Shown in pieces: positions 54,350-62,769 of a stretch of 64,000 bases of DNA (position 1 is its first letter; every line of letters begins with the position of its first letter). Made by a program: the position numbers and the translations under genes. The notes under the pieces are model-generated. The model was given only the letters and a program-made list of their open reading frames with translations, was not told the origin of the DNA and made no database searches. Origin of the DNA: Sipunculus nudus (lineage: Eukaryota; Annelida; Sipuncula; Golfingiida; Sipunculidae); assembly GCA_026874595.1 (NCBI GenBank), contig CM049318.1:14429241-14493240 (forward strand), given 5' to 3'.

Positions 54350-57300
54350 ATTACTAGTGGAAACCCAGACAAGGTGTTGAATTTATTTTGAATAAATACT
54401 ACATTATTTTATTAAAATATGGAAGTTTTTGGTGGGAGGGGCATTATTGCCCCGTTTGAAATATGGATTGGCATTCAGATGTGAATAGTGACTAATGGGC
54501 AGGGATTTCATGATATATGTAATATTTAATGGGATGGGGGGGGGGGGGGGGGGGGGGGAGGGGGAGTCAGTTTAGACTAAATTTTTATATGCCATATATA
54601 AATATTTTTGTATTTGTCCTCATTGTCAGTTGGTCACAAAAAACATGATATCCTATATAAAGTTGTTCAATTTTGATTGAATTTTGAGGTCTCACTCGTT
54701 GCAGCACTATATAGCAGCACACATATATAGGCCTCTGATAAGTTTTGGCAAATTTACAAGATCACTATTAAAGGGTGTTTAAGAGAGGAGACTGAATCAA
54801 CAGTTGGATATTCTTGTATATTTGGTAGTAATAAATTTAGGGGAGACTGCACCATTCAGTGTATTTTCATGCAAGTTATAAGCTACTGTTATAAATAATG
54901 TAATTTTTTTTCCACTAAAATCCTTTAAGTTCTTTCTGAATTTTTTTATAATTCGGTAGAATCGGGTGTTAGTCATACACTCAGTAGTTTCATGCATTTC
55001 CAACAATGAATTAAGCCTAATGCATATATAATGTTTCACAAAGACTGATATATTGTGCATCATCATACTCTGTTGTAACACCTACATTCTTTATCTTAAA
55101 ATAATAAGAATGCTGACAACTAATATTTCTCTACAAATATGTACACATAATCGCAAGTGAGTTGGATCTGTTTTGGTTGATTTTAACTTATTTTACTATA
55201 ATCATGAAGGTTCTTACAAGAAACGCTTGGTCAACTATAGTATAAATTGAATTAAAGAAATTTCTGTGGAATATGAATAAAACAAAAACATAAAATAGGG
55301 AATATGTCACTGCCATAAATGTTGCTTTATTATATACCATTTCCTTGTGCTAACTTTATCAAAGTCTGTTAAATTTATCTGCACGTTGATCCAGAGTTTG
55401 AGGTGACTATTGTGATATGTATATAGGGGTATACAGAAGGCATTGTTGGAAATGCTGAGGATCATAGCAGTTTCAAGAACATAAATTAAGTTACTTAATA
55501 TTTTAGATAATGATTCCTTCAGAGAGCTCATTTTGAATTTTCATACAATATGGGAAAGAGACATCCTTTCCCATGGCCTTCCCTCAAATAAAATGTCAGC
55601 TTCCCTTCTTTAGTACATACATAACTATCAAGTTTAAAAGAAAAACCAAATTATATTTCTAATAAATGCCTTCAACAGTAAACTGCTATTATAAAGTATC
55701 TTAGAATCTGTTGGGCACCAGTGCAGGGCTGTTCCTTTTGAATGACCACTTCCCCAGGTGACAAGGCTGCTTGATTCCTGTTGATATGAAACAGCTGCAG
55801 AGAAGGTCACTAACAATGCAGACACATTTACTATACCATGCTGTCATCACAATGACCACTGAGTGGCATCCTACTGATAACATAAGTAGATAACTGTGTG
55901 AGGTCTACAGGCTTTTTCCAAAGGGAGGTGCAGCCTAATGGAGATATTAGCATGGATATCTGCAGCATGACCGTGATTATGGGTGATGCCACCTGTCATA
56001 AAATCAAGAAAGCTATCCAGGATGTATAAGCATGCCAAATGTATGATAAAGAGGTATGTTAGATCTAATCACATGCGAATTTTCAAGAAGTTACGTCAAA
56101 CCAGTCCGGAGATATAAGTATGGATGACTGCAGCATGAACATGAATGTAGGTGACGCCACCTGTCATAAAATCAAGAAAGCTATCCAGGATGTATAAGCA
56201 TGCCGAATTTAAGGTGAATTAGTCAAACCACTGCAGAGATATGAGTGATTTTTAACCCAAGTATGTTATAAAGCTATCCAAGGGCTACATTTGTACAAAA
56301 TTTTTTTCCTGATTGGTCAAATGAGTCCGAATATATGTTGGTAATTAATGTTTCGAAACAGATGCACAGATGGACGCACTGGAGAGATGAATAGGTCAGA
56401 GGTCAACGCCGAATGGTTAGGCACCAGTTCACATGTGACCAAATAATTGGTGTAAGGAGTTCTCCGGAAACGAATACAGTGGCGGCCGCGGAACCCAGTC
56501 AAAAACATAGTATCTGCATAAATTTTGCTTTGGCGGATACAATAATCCTACAGGGGCACTGTTTGCATACCAAAACTGTGGACAAAAATGCATATCATGA
56601 TATCACAGAAATAGGGATGTTAATGGTATGATTTATCAAAGCTCTTAGTTATTAATCATAATCCCAGATATCAGTTATGGTCCTAGCACTACAACCAACC
56701 AAGCATCCAATCAACCAAATTTCCAATCAATGACTATTTGTAAAATCATAATTCCTTCTGACAGAGAAATAACCAAATCAAGTAAAAATCTCTCACCCAT
56801 ACTCATCCTCACAGTCATCATCATCATGATCACTGGGTAGTTGGGTGTCATCTCCAGTAGGAGCACTGTCATATCTTTGAGTAGACTGGTCCTCTGCTTC
56901 ATTGCAGGTGGCCAGAGCTGCATTATTGGGTTCAGAATGTCCAGTGCTGGAGGGCCTGGCAGGCAGGTTTGGAGAAACACCTGTATGAACTTCATCAAAC
57001 GAGGCTTTGCTGTCAACAGCAGCCCCATCAGTGGACGCCAGGCCTGCAGACCTAAGTGGCGTCCTTGTTGGAATGGTGCTGCCCTCTGGTGATGGGATGC
57101 CTCCTGGCGCCCCCTGGTTATTACTAGCAGCATCAGGAACTGTATCACCTGGGCTGAGGGAGGAACCTTCAAATGTAGGAGCATATATCCTCCCTGTAGG
57201 CAGACCCGGCACTGTGTACGGACACTCCACCATTGGGGGTGGGGGCTGACCAGCTGCGTTCGGTCCTTGGAAAACTGCTTCCTCTGCTTCAGGATGCTCT

Positions 57301-60300
57301 GCCGAGTTCCCTGCTCCAGACTCTGCAGGATGCTCTGCTCCAGGCTGTGCTGGTTGCTCTGCTGGGGGCTCTGTTGCTGGAGGCTGATGTACTGCAATAT
57401 GTGATTTTATAAAATCATACAAGCTTAGGTGGATTCAAATTCTGAGGAAAAGAGAAGAATTATATCAATTTATCTCAAAGAAACCAAAAAATTATCAAAA
57501 TGAACAGTCAGTGAAATGTAGTAATTGGAAGACAGATAGCAGAAAAGAAATGTGAAACAATTAAAAATAATCATTCATTATGTCAGGCGTAAAAAAAAAA
57601 ATTCTTTGATTCCAGTTACCCGACCGACCCTAGATTTACTGTGCGACCCTAAAATTTTTATTTGGATTCTGATTGCGAAACCAGTAAAAGTCGAGGTTTG
57701 CGCGTGGAATTTTTAGATGAAGTACGACTTAATGTCGACAACTTTAATCTGTCATACAGATACAAATTACGATATTCTGAGATCGTCACTGACAGTTCAA
57801 ATATACCCGTGAAAACGGCGTGTGGACGGTCATATTCGTCAGTGGGTTCGTCAGCTGGGAACGTAGTTCTGCGCAACAACTTTTTTTTAATTTATAGGAA
57901 GCAGATAAATTACAAAAGTGTTCCACTGGAGAAATAAGCAGCTTCTTTCAAGCTATGAATGTGGCCTCCTCCGCAATGTCTGATAGCCGTGACCCGTCTG
58001 GGAACTGATTCGAGATCGTTAAAATTTGCACTAAGCCCCGAAAATTTTCATCTTCCGTAAGGCCTCATTAATGGCCCGCTTGTATGCACGGTCGCTAGTC
58101 GGCAATATTGGGAAGTGAGTGCCATCTTCGGCTATGCAAATGAGTTTAAATGAACCAATGACATGACGTTTCGTCACTGCATGTAACCGTGGTTACCTAT
58201 TCGTGTACATATGTACCTGTATTTGTTCTGTCAATGGCCACCTGAACCTGCACTTGGGCGCTGGCAGGAGTAAACACGAACGATTTAATGAACGTTGGCC
58301 GGTCATTTAACGAAAAGTTAAACGCAAATTTGGCAGTAACACATGGTGATCATTCATTTTCGGCGACATTTTTTTTATATATAACGGCGGTAAATGATAA
58401 GAGTTTATTCATTACTGCGATGTCAAATTTGACACCGGCGGATTGCCGATGTACATTTCTTATTTTAAACAAATATACAGATGTTATGATCACTTTAAAT
58501 TTATTCCCCCCCCCCCCATTACTTAATGCGTGCGTACTACATCATGGCTCAACAGTGTCATTTCGCAATTTTTGAGGGCGAATGAATGGCCGGCCGCTCA
58601 TGTTAGCCCAAGAAGGAAAACCTGCCTGATCGCCAACTTTAATTATTTGTCAGCGACAAACTGATCATTCCTTGAAAGTTGCTTCGCTTCACTTCTTATA
58701 AGAGATTGAACAAACGCCTATTTCTCCAAGAGAAAATGGTTCTAATGGGAGTAATGGGTTCATATTTGATCATACTGTACACGGATTGGCACAGATATGC
58801 ATAAACATAATTCTATTTACCATTTTATTCTGAAAATATGTCGCATAAACTGAATAAAAAACCAAGGGACCTATGGGTCACGGCGCTCAGCTGTTATATA
58901 TGATAAAAAAATATGATTTAGAAATGATTAACAAATGGAGTACTATTGTCACACAGATTTTGACTTGGCCATATAACTTATAAGCAGAACATATAATATA
59001 AGAGTTTAACTATTTATTAAATAAAATTACAAATATTGTCCCAAATATAATTTTTATTAAAAATAATAAGAGAATCGTATGATTTTTTAAAATGAAATAT
59101 AACTGAAATGATTATTAAAATAATATTAAAGAATATATTCATGAATGCATTCATGAATACATTTTGAAAGTGTTTGCACTGGCATTCATATACTTTCATT
59201 TTTACCTGAATTCCCATTCTTTATGCAAGAAATTTTATAATGCAGTACATATTCATATTCGTATTTCAATACAGTTGCAAAGTATTTGCACCATGTCTGG
59301 TATTTATATAGTTTTCACCAAACAATGATGTTGAGAATCCAGAATATACAAAATTCACACATTTAAATAATGGTCATAAGTACCTTATTTTATGGCTTTT
59401 ATTTATATAAAAAAAATAAATGTAATATATTCATTTTTGAACTAATTTCACATCAATGTACACACTAGACACAGTAAGAATCTAGATTAATATCATCAAC
59501 TGCATCTTTGTCTATCATTAATTTCCTTCATATGATCCCTAATGATTAGTAATGACTAATATGATTTACTTTTTTATCATAAAAATTGAACTGAAAAATA
59601 CTGCATGGTGTTATTTGGACATTCTATCCATTGATACAAGATTCTTCCATCATCTGCATGGTGTTTTTTTGAATATGTGACATTCTATCCATTGATACAA
59701 GATTCTTATATCATCAGTAACTGCAAGTTAATTTCCTGTTATTATAAACTTACAAATTCCTTTTCTATTTTTCTTTAATTTGTTATCAAAAACCAATAAA
59801 AATTTATTAATTTATTGTTATGTTGTTGGTAAAAACTACTAGATGAGTTGGGCTGGACACCTGGATCAACTGTGGCTGGCCATAAGCTGCCTGGCTGCCC
59901 CAGTGAATGCCTCGCCTCAAGCATGCATAATTTGCTGAAAGTTCAACATACATGTGACTCAAGAGGGGCTGGAGAGAGCCAAGGTCTGACATGGTCTCAT
60001 AAAAACATTCATAAAAGCTACAATTTTTGGCCAATTTCTTTCAGCTTTCTAAACTAAAAAGCTGAAATCCTTATGTGTGTATGACATGAAAATAATATCA
60101 ACAGTGCTTACGGGAAACAAACGTGCCATGGGCAAAGTTGGGCAAATTTAAGGTACTAATTTTATATTTATACTAATAACTTATAAAATTTGAAAAATTC
60201 AGAACTAATATTGGGTATTCAATTGAATCTTGACTAAATAATGTTACATCCCTGATAAAAAAACTCTAGCTTCAGCAATCCCCTTGTTAAGGGAGTAAAT

Positions 60301-62769
60301 ATATTTCTTGATTTTTTACAAAGTGCATTATGTTTGGGCCCATAACTTAAAACAATTAGGCAATACTGACATCATTTCTGGCATGTGCATAGAGAATGTA
60401 TAGAAAAATATATATATTATTATTGATTAAAGTCAGATCAGTGGTTTTGATATTAGGCAGTCTTGAAGTGTAACAATGGGTTTTTAATGCAAAAATTATT
60501 TTTCATTAATATCTCAAAGGTATTAAGCCCTAGTGGCCAAATTCTTAGCATGGTAGGGGATTTTGGAGACATCTAATTGTATGCCAAATTTTAGGAACTG
60601 AGAGCTGAAGCCGGGGAGCTGAGCTCTTGCAAACTGCATAACACTAGCTTGATGTAAACAATATGTTACATGGTGCTTGAAAACTTGAATAAAATGTACA
60701 GTTTTTGATCAACTGGTTTCAAATTTTGGTGTTAACAGACAAAATGCTAACAAAAACATGCTGTGAAAATTAAATCCACAGTACCTACAGGAAAAAACGT
60801 GCCATGGACAAAGTTGGGCAAAATTTAAGGTACCAATTTTTTTTGTTTGTTAATATTTTTAAAAAAATTAAAATATTTTGATCTAATTTTGGGTATACGA
60901 TTTAATTTTGATTAATTAAAGTTATATTACTGGAAAAAAAGTCCATAGCTTTAACAAGTTTTGTATTAAGTGATCAAATATCTTTCCTGATTTTTTACAA
61001 AATGCATTATGTTTGGGCCCATTACTTTTTTAAATTATATAATACAGACATAATTTCTGGCTTGGATATAGGAACTATACAGAGGAATTTTATGGTAAAT
61101 ATGAGGAAAAACAGATGAGTGGTTTTGATATTAGGCAGTCCTGTAGTGTGAAAATAGGTTTTTAATAAAAAATTGAGGTTTTTCCTTAATTTCTCAAAGA
61201 AATGATGTTGCAAAGACCCAGTTTTTAGCTTGGTAGGAGATCTTGGGGACATCTAACATTATGCCGAATTTTGGAATCCTAGGTCTTACGGATTTAAAAC
61301 GTGCCACATCTACGGACAGACAGACAGACGGAGGGACGACGGACAATGGACCACGACTATAGCTCAGATGACTTATAGTCAGCTGAGCTAAAGATTAAAA
61401 AAAAAAAATTCCCGACCTACCTACCCTATTTTTCACTGGCATGTTATCGGAAACAAAGACCTTTTTTTTTAGGCCTCGTTACCAGGTGCAGCAATGCAGA
61501 TCAACTGGTTTAACCTACTGTGGTTATTCAGGTAATTAACATACTAGTACATGTATATATCAACTGTCTGTTTGTTTATGTCTATGTGTTCTTTTTTATT
61601 TAGGTATCATATGTTTACACTGGGGTATACAGGCAATACTAAGTGTCGGTCTGATGTGTACTCCATTTTCTGACCCATGCAGCTGCAAGCCTTATAATAG
61701 TTTTTCTCTGTGCGAGTGTGTCTGTGCACTTAAATACCTTGTGGTGTTGTTTGTATTCCACTCACTCTCAGCCAGCCAGTATTAGATCCTATCTGGTCAT
61801 TCTGACCTGAAGATAGGAGAATGTATATATTAAGTATGTTATACCAAAATGTTTTTACACATTCAATATATTATAGTACCATTTTTTAAATTACTTTTGA
61901 TAATTTTAGAATAATCAGTTCAGTATGAGTATGGGGTAAGATTGAAATTTATTTTGATATTTACTATTTTATACAAATTATTTGTTAAAGCATGAATAAA
62001 TCAATTCCGATAACAGAAACTATCCCAGCTTTTGTTGATATTCCCAGCTGTTCCTGAAAAAACTCATACATATGTATGATAGGACTTGTAGGCCTACAGC
62101 CTCTAAACAATAATATCATCTTATCTGATATTCATAAAGATTCATGCATTCTTACAAATATGTTATTTGATTAATTTAATAAAGACTTTTTACAGTTTAC
62201 ACTCTCTCTCTCCCTCTCTTTATATACATAAAAAAAATATATATATGAATATATTTATATAAATATATTATAATTAGTATTTAATCATGATAAAATTAAG
62301 ATTAAAAAATGAAAGGACAGGCATACATTATAAGCACAGAGTTAGTTGGATTACTAGACCCTTTTGTGTCTTTGTGATTCAACACCCCCCCCCCTGAAAA
62401 AAAGGACAACACATAATCAAGTAAATGACACCAAAATGTGAAATCTGTAAGATGTATTTGCTTACCTTGCAGATATTCATCAAGTTTTATTGCTAAGTCG
62501 GTTCTTTTGATGCCTTTTAGAAGACTACTGATGAATTCCATAGGCTTACCAACTCTGCCCAGCTCAATAAAAATATCATGAGCGGCCCGGACTCTCTCAA
62601 GCTGCGACTCCGTAAGGACATTAGGCGTGTTTGTTTCTGGGTGACTCCTCAGCCGTTGTTTCATTGCCTCGAACCCGACTGATGGAATGTCATCACTAAT
62701 TTCACAAAGCAGTTTATTTAGTGGATGGATATCAAAATTATTGTCTGCTGAACCCGCTGGCCCAGCCAT
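23414..62769 (-). CDS. RIG-I-like receptor with N-terminal DED (whole gene, 7 exons)
   Basis: Seven minus-strand exons join in frame: 62769-62466, 57391-56797, 40833-39722, 39233-39063, 33793-33504, 26521-26281, 23607-23414. The total is 2907 nt, or 968 residues plus TAA. All six introns are GT-AG, and phases 1, 2, 1, 1, 0, 1 agree on both sides. Domain order: DED-like 12-101, acidic disordered linker to about 300, helicase domain 1 (Walker A APTGSGKT about 329-336, DECH 431-434, TAS 466-468), helical insertion about 490-660, helicase domain 2 (ATDVAQEGLD and QSRGRAR, about 735-771), RNA-binding C-terminal domain with C854, C857, C909, C914. Known of the family: RIG-I, MDA5 and LGP2 are cytosolic RNA-activated ATPases, and RIG-I/MDA5 signal through two CARDs. 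Here one DED-like domain replaces them, so the adaptor is unknown. The helicase and insertion look closer to MDA5/LGP2 than to RIG-I. Introns total about 36 kb, mostly repeats. The exon 1-2 join is the least certain. Confidence 0.88.
24028..24099. repeat. (AT)n microsatellite
   Basis: A run of AT dinucleotides in intron 6. Others lie at 25089-25131, 49626-49712 and 54291-54346. Three of the four abut an inserted element, as expected if TA-rich DNA is a preferred target. Confidence 0.9.
24108..25078. mobile_element. pogo/Tigger-like MITE with TA duplication
   Basis: Both ends read CAGTGAAACTCC inward and the element is flanked by TA (24106-24107 and 25079-25080). Near each end a CGGACAACTCACTAA-type motif is repeated in tandem. 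The 971-base element has no transposase frame, so it is non-autonomous. The ends and TA target are typical of the Tc1/mariner-pogo group. Confidence 0.68.
25132..25262 (-). repeat. SINE-like (tRNA-derived?) fragment
   Basis: Shares about 115 bases with 26010-26164 in the same orientation: GGGCTGATCC.., the complement of a B-box-like GGTTCAAATCC, and TAGAAA.GCAAGCTTC. It begins TGTTAC right after the AT microsatellite. Confidence 0.4.
25433..25669 (+). pseudogene. RecQ-type helicase 5' fragment, frameshifted
   Basis: From an ATG at 25433 the plus strand encodes a RecQ motif 0 (ITALRPYQQVSIE) and a strand leading to the Walker A loop. The frame breaks near 25579. One base appears to be missing, and the next frame continues with GKSMCYQA, the classic RecQ GK(S/T)xCYQ. 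Homology fades by about 25670, before motif II. The fragment lies antisense in intron 6 of the receptor gene, between two SINE-like pieces. It is dead as a gene: no DEAH box, one frameshift. Origin by duplication or by capture in a mobile element is undecided. Confidence 0.62.
26010..26164 (-). repeat. SINE-like (tRNA-derived?) element
   Basis: On the minus strand a TAGCAAAGGAG resembles an A box. About 40 bases on, GGTTTGAATCT resembles a B box with two mismatches. Its ends are TGTTAC and GCATAACA-like (CATAACA), and it is followed by a CA microsatellite (26165-26205). Confidence 0.42.
26281..26521 (-). CDS. RLR exon 6: first half of C-terminal RNA-binding domain
   Basis: The acceptor is tattttag, phase 0. 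The exon encodes an Arg-rich segment and then VCRKCKEYL, giving the first zinc ligand pair (C854, C857, spacing CX2C). Next comes a strand/loop region (HYICVGHKF) and a long WAKSHYTKWKP stretch. In RIG-I, MDA5 and LGP2 the equivalent domain binds RNA ends or stems around one zinc ion. The donor is GATTG before GTAAAT, phase 1. Confidence 0.92.
27555..29323 (+). mobile_element. type-II element, best palindrome array
   Basis: Complete copy: left end CTAGAATACGGGTAG with hairpin GTAGTCG/CGACTAC and GTATCCGCCAAAA, five 280-base units, a long (CGG)n run (29234-29275), and a right hairpin ending TTTTGGCGGATACAA. Each unit has two AGGTGGCGCCACCT palindromes. It sits at the same point of a type-I host as the copy at 5308-6480. 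Apparent Arg- or Gly-rich frames over the CGG run are not genes. Confidence 0.7.
29690..32649 (+). mobile_element. type-I element, 5' truncated
   Basis: The right end is complete (ACGG-like run about 32570-32595, then hairpin and GAGCTAAAAA). The body is an inverted copy of 14661-16827 plus 18731-19490, without the internal insertion. The left 200 bases, including ACAAGGG, are missing. Confidence 0.6.
33504..33793 (-). CDS. RLR exon 5: helicase motifs V and VI, bridging helices
   Basis: The acceptor is attcttccag. The exon encodes VVNLLVATDVAQEGLD (motif V), a CNYVIRY strand and QSRGRARA (motif VI, with arginine-finger residues). Then follow a short hairpin and a long charged helical stretch, the pincer that links the helicase to the C-terminal domain in this family. 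The donor is AAACAG before GTAAAC, phase 0. The motifs are intact, so the protein should be catalytically competent. Confidence 0.96.
34441..37553 (+). mobile_element. nested type-I element
   Basis: Starts ACAAGGGACCCATGGGTCAC, ends with an ACGG run (about 37478-37503) and the terminal hairpin. It contains a (GA)n microsatellite and a poly-G tract (about 35280-35299). Ser/Leu- or Arg/Glu-repeat frames over the GA run are artefacts. Confidence 0.65.
35804..36003. repeat. (GA)n microsatellite
   Basis: About 200 bases of imperfect GA repeat with AAAG interruptions, inside the nested type-I element. Confidence 0.92.
37840..38790 (+). repeat. diverged type-II relative
   Basis: Units of about 220 bases with GGTGGCGCCAC- or GGTGGTGCCACC-like cores (near 38058 and 38322) and GATGGATGGACATGCCAAA. 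The right end CATAGTATCCAGAAACTCTGTTTTGGCAGATACAATA (split here: arms TATCC and GGCAGATA) still shows the hairpin layout. Older copy than those elsewhere. Confidence 0.5.
39063..39233 (-). CDS. RLR exon 4: start of helicase domain 2
   Basis: The acceptor is ttaatag. The split Gly joins to ILLTRTRYFTTRLERFI, the equivalent of the GIIFTxTR motif IV region in MDA5. After a short loop comes LTGQGG and a segment ending VLGRFRSG, which precedes motif V. The donor is TCAG before GTAAAA, phase 1. Intron 3 is only 488 bp, the shortest in the gene, and the other introns are 2.7 to 16 kb. Confidence 0.93.
39722..40833 (-). CDS. RLR exon 3: helicase domain 1 and helical insertion
   Basis: The acceptor is tctttcag. 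The exon opens with a basic FRKKK stretch and a Q-motif-like LYEYQKELA. Then come Walker A APTGSGKT, a motif Ia-like segment, motif Ic-like LTAQ, Walker B DECH and motif III TAS followed by LGVG. The next segment has LCANLD, then a DPF-started charged helical stretch with QYENW. This corresponds to the Hel2i insertion specific to RLR, Dicer and FANCM-type helicases and reads most like MDA5. At 1112 nt it is by far the largest exon. The donor is AGGG before GTATGT, phase 1. All catalytic residues for ATP hydrolysis are present. Confidence 0.96.
41181..43065 (-). mobile_element. type-II element, minus orientation (intron 2)
   Basis: Ends TTGTATCCGCCAAAACG (left) and GTAGTTGCTTGTCGACTAC..TTCTAG (right). 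About nine palindromes lie in units of 280 bases; the first three start at 41639, 41788 and 41919. The CGG-side end is duplicated in tandem: 41203-41336 is repeated as 41337-41469. Confidence 0.68.
43321..44075 (+). mobile_element. element with four half-site units and terminal hairpin
   Basis: It starts ACAAGGGCACCAC, then a small hairpin (ATCCCCTTGCATGGGGCAT). Four units of about 145 bases follow, each with GTGACCTTTGACC-type cores and GGGTCTTCATCCATGGGTGG. The right end is hairpin CCCCTC..TTGCGAGGGGG (about 44043-44070). No coding capacity; pearl/HINE-like layout. Confidence 0.58.
44265..46998 (+). mobile_element. type-I element carrying a solo LTR
   Basis: Starts ACAAGGGACCCATGGGTCAC with GCTCAGCTG, ends with ACGG/ACAG run, hairpin and GAGCTAAAA. 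It closely resembles 58862-61392 over its length, apart from a large insertion at 45063-45766. It is flanked by 87-base direct repeats (44179-44264 and 47003-47089) that are not part of the element. Confidence 0.66.
45063..45766. mobile_element. solo LTR, 704 bases, with ATAC duplication
   Basis: Begins TGTTATGG, ends GTATCA, flanked by ATAC (45059-45062 and 45767-45770). An AATAAA (45660-45665) lies about 100 bases before the right end, as in a plus-sense LTR. The paralogue near 60173-60180 has the uninterrupted TTTATACTAATAAC. No internal retroelement sequence remains, as after LTR-LTR recombination. Confidence 0.72.
47360..47760 (+). mobile_element. type-II element, 3' truncated
   Basis: Left end CTAGAATATGGGTAG with GTATCCGCCAAAATC, one and a half units with GGCGGTTCCACC and GGTGGCGCCAAC, then the similarity stops. 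Confidence 0.58.
47990..49067. mobile_element. PIF/Harbinger-like MITE with TAA duplication
   Basis: The left end AGCTGGGTTCACACTA and the inverted right end TAGTGTGAGCCCAGCT differ at one position. Both are flanked by TAA (47987-47989, 49068-49070). Inside is a second small element (48395-48600). No transposase frame. Confidence 0.62.
48395..48600. mobile_element. small MITE with GCGGATCCAG ends, ATAAA duplication
   Basis: Left end CAGGGGCGGATCCAGG, right end CTGGATCCGCTTCTG (inverted), with G-rich left and C-rich right interior. It is flanked by ATAAA on both sides (48390-48394, 48601-48605). Confidence 0.62.
49715..53087. mobile_element. foldback-like element with long complex inverted ends
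   Basis: The left arm (49715-about 49905) and right arm (about 52815-53087) are inverted copies; the outer 40-odd bases differ at only about two positions (CAAGGCCCA..TGCTATCTGGACGG). Each arm is made of internal palindromes: TGGACGGATCTTAGATCTGTCCA-like units (22 bases, arms TGGAC/GTCCA) and GCGATCGCA. It sits between AT-rich flanks. Its middle holds a minus type-I element (to about 52635) with a nested type-II element. Confidence 0.58.
50702..52161 (-). mobile_element. type-II element nested in a type-I copy
   Basis: Ends TTGTATCCGCCAAAACAG and CGACTACCCATATTCTAG. Palindromes GGTGGCGCCACC begin near 51018, 51168, 51297, 51446 and 51573. The flanks TTTTAATAATCATTT and CAATTATATT join as a continuous sequence in the relative near 59100 (opposite strand), the empty site. 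Confidence 0.66.
53088..55930. other. intronic, simple repeats, no exon seen
   Basis: AT-rich, with a poly-C run (53341-53356), a C run near 53508, an (AT)n run (54291-54346) and a long poly-G (about 54535-54558). Short open frames here show no domain and no matching splice context. Confidence 0.55.
55930..56545 (+). mobile_element. type-II element, 5' degenerate
   Basis: Two partial units (GGTGATGCCACC, GGTGACGCCACC), a damaged CGG region (GGCGGCCGCGGAACC) and the right hairpin end GCTTTGGCGGATACAATA. It lies just downstream of receptor exon 2 in intron 2. Confidence 0.55.
56797..57391 (-). CDS. RLR exon 2: Pro/Ala/Glu-rich linker with acidic end
   Basis: This encodes about 199 residues rich in Pro, Ala, Glu, Ser and Gln, ending in a run of Asp/Glu. 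It is a likely disordered linker between DED and helicase. The donor TATGG before GTGAGA (phase 2) is strong. Completing the split Gly with the first base of exon 3 leads straight into the helicase, which fixes the reading frame although another frame is also open here. The acceptor at TTGCAG (exon from 57391) gives the needed phase but has a poor pyrimidine tract. A better-looking acceptor 50 bp upstream (exon from 57441) would cause an early stop. Two further in-phase AGs lie just downstream, so the exact start may shift by a few residues. Confidence 0.68.
57442..58860. other. intron 1 sequence of unclear origin
   Basis: 57660-58700 is less AT-rich and has more CpG than its surroundings. 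Plus-strand frames at 57662-57937 and 58288-58575 are open, but show no domain and no clear splice sites. A poly-C run is at about 58506-58516. A motif near 57600 (CCGACCGACCCTAGATTTAC) resembles one at about 61407, so part of this may be an old repeat. Confidence 0.35.
58862..61392 (+). mobile_element. type-I element, intact except left-end change (intron 1)
   Basis: Left end CCAAGGGACCTATGGGTCAC with GCTCAGCTG, right end ACAG/ACGG run, hairpin and GAGCTAAA. It is the same subfamily as 44265-46998 but lacks the LTR insertion, so it serves as the empty-site reference for two other insertions in this window. Confidence 0.66.
61393..62465. other. intron 1, proximal part, no exon seen
   Basis: Holds poly-A/T-rich sequence, a short CT repeat (about 62203-62220) and AT-rich runs. 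A poly-C run at 62384-62393 lies just inside the intron 1 donor side. No coding signal. Confidence 0.5.
62466..62769 (-). CDS. RLR exon 1: death-effector-like domain
   Basis: The ATG at 62769 sits in a good start context (A at -3, G at +4). About 101 residues form a six-helix death-fold pattern. The second half has a DxF-type helix, a hydrophobic LL helix and an RTDL tetrapeptide matching the RxDL motif of DEDs, near residues 90-93. This is why I prefer DED over CARD. The exon ends CAAG before GTAAG, phase 1. Reading past the donor adds unrelated residues and a poly-C tract, so the donor is well supported. DEDs mediate homotypic contacts in caspase-8/FADD-type signalling. A signalling role here is inferred from family knowledge. 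Confidence 0.85.

Noticed and set aside
56711-57397. Alternative long frame (Gln/Leu-rich) over receptor exon 2
   Set aside because: It is open but leads out of frame into exon 3. The other frame has matching phase on the helicase side.
57662-57937. 91-residue plus-strand frame in a less AT-rich part of intron 1
   Set aside because: No recognisable domain, no repeat of the frame elsewhere, and an equally open frame on the other strand. Kept only as an unexplained region.
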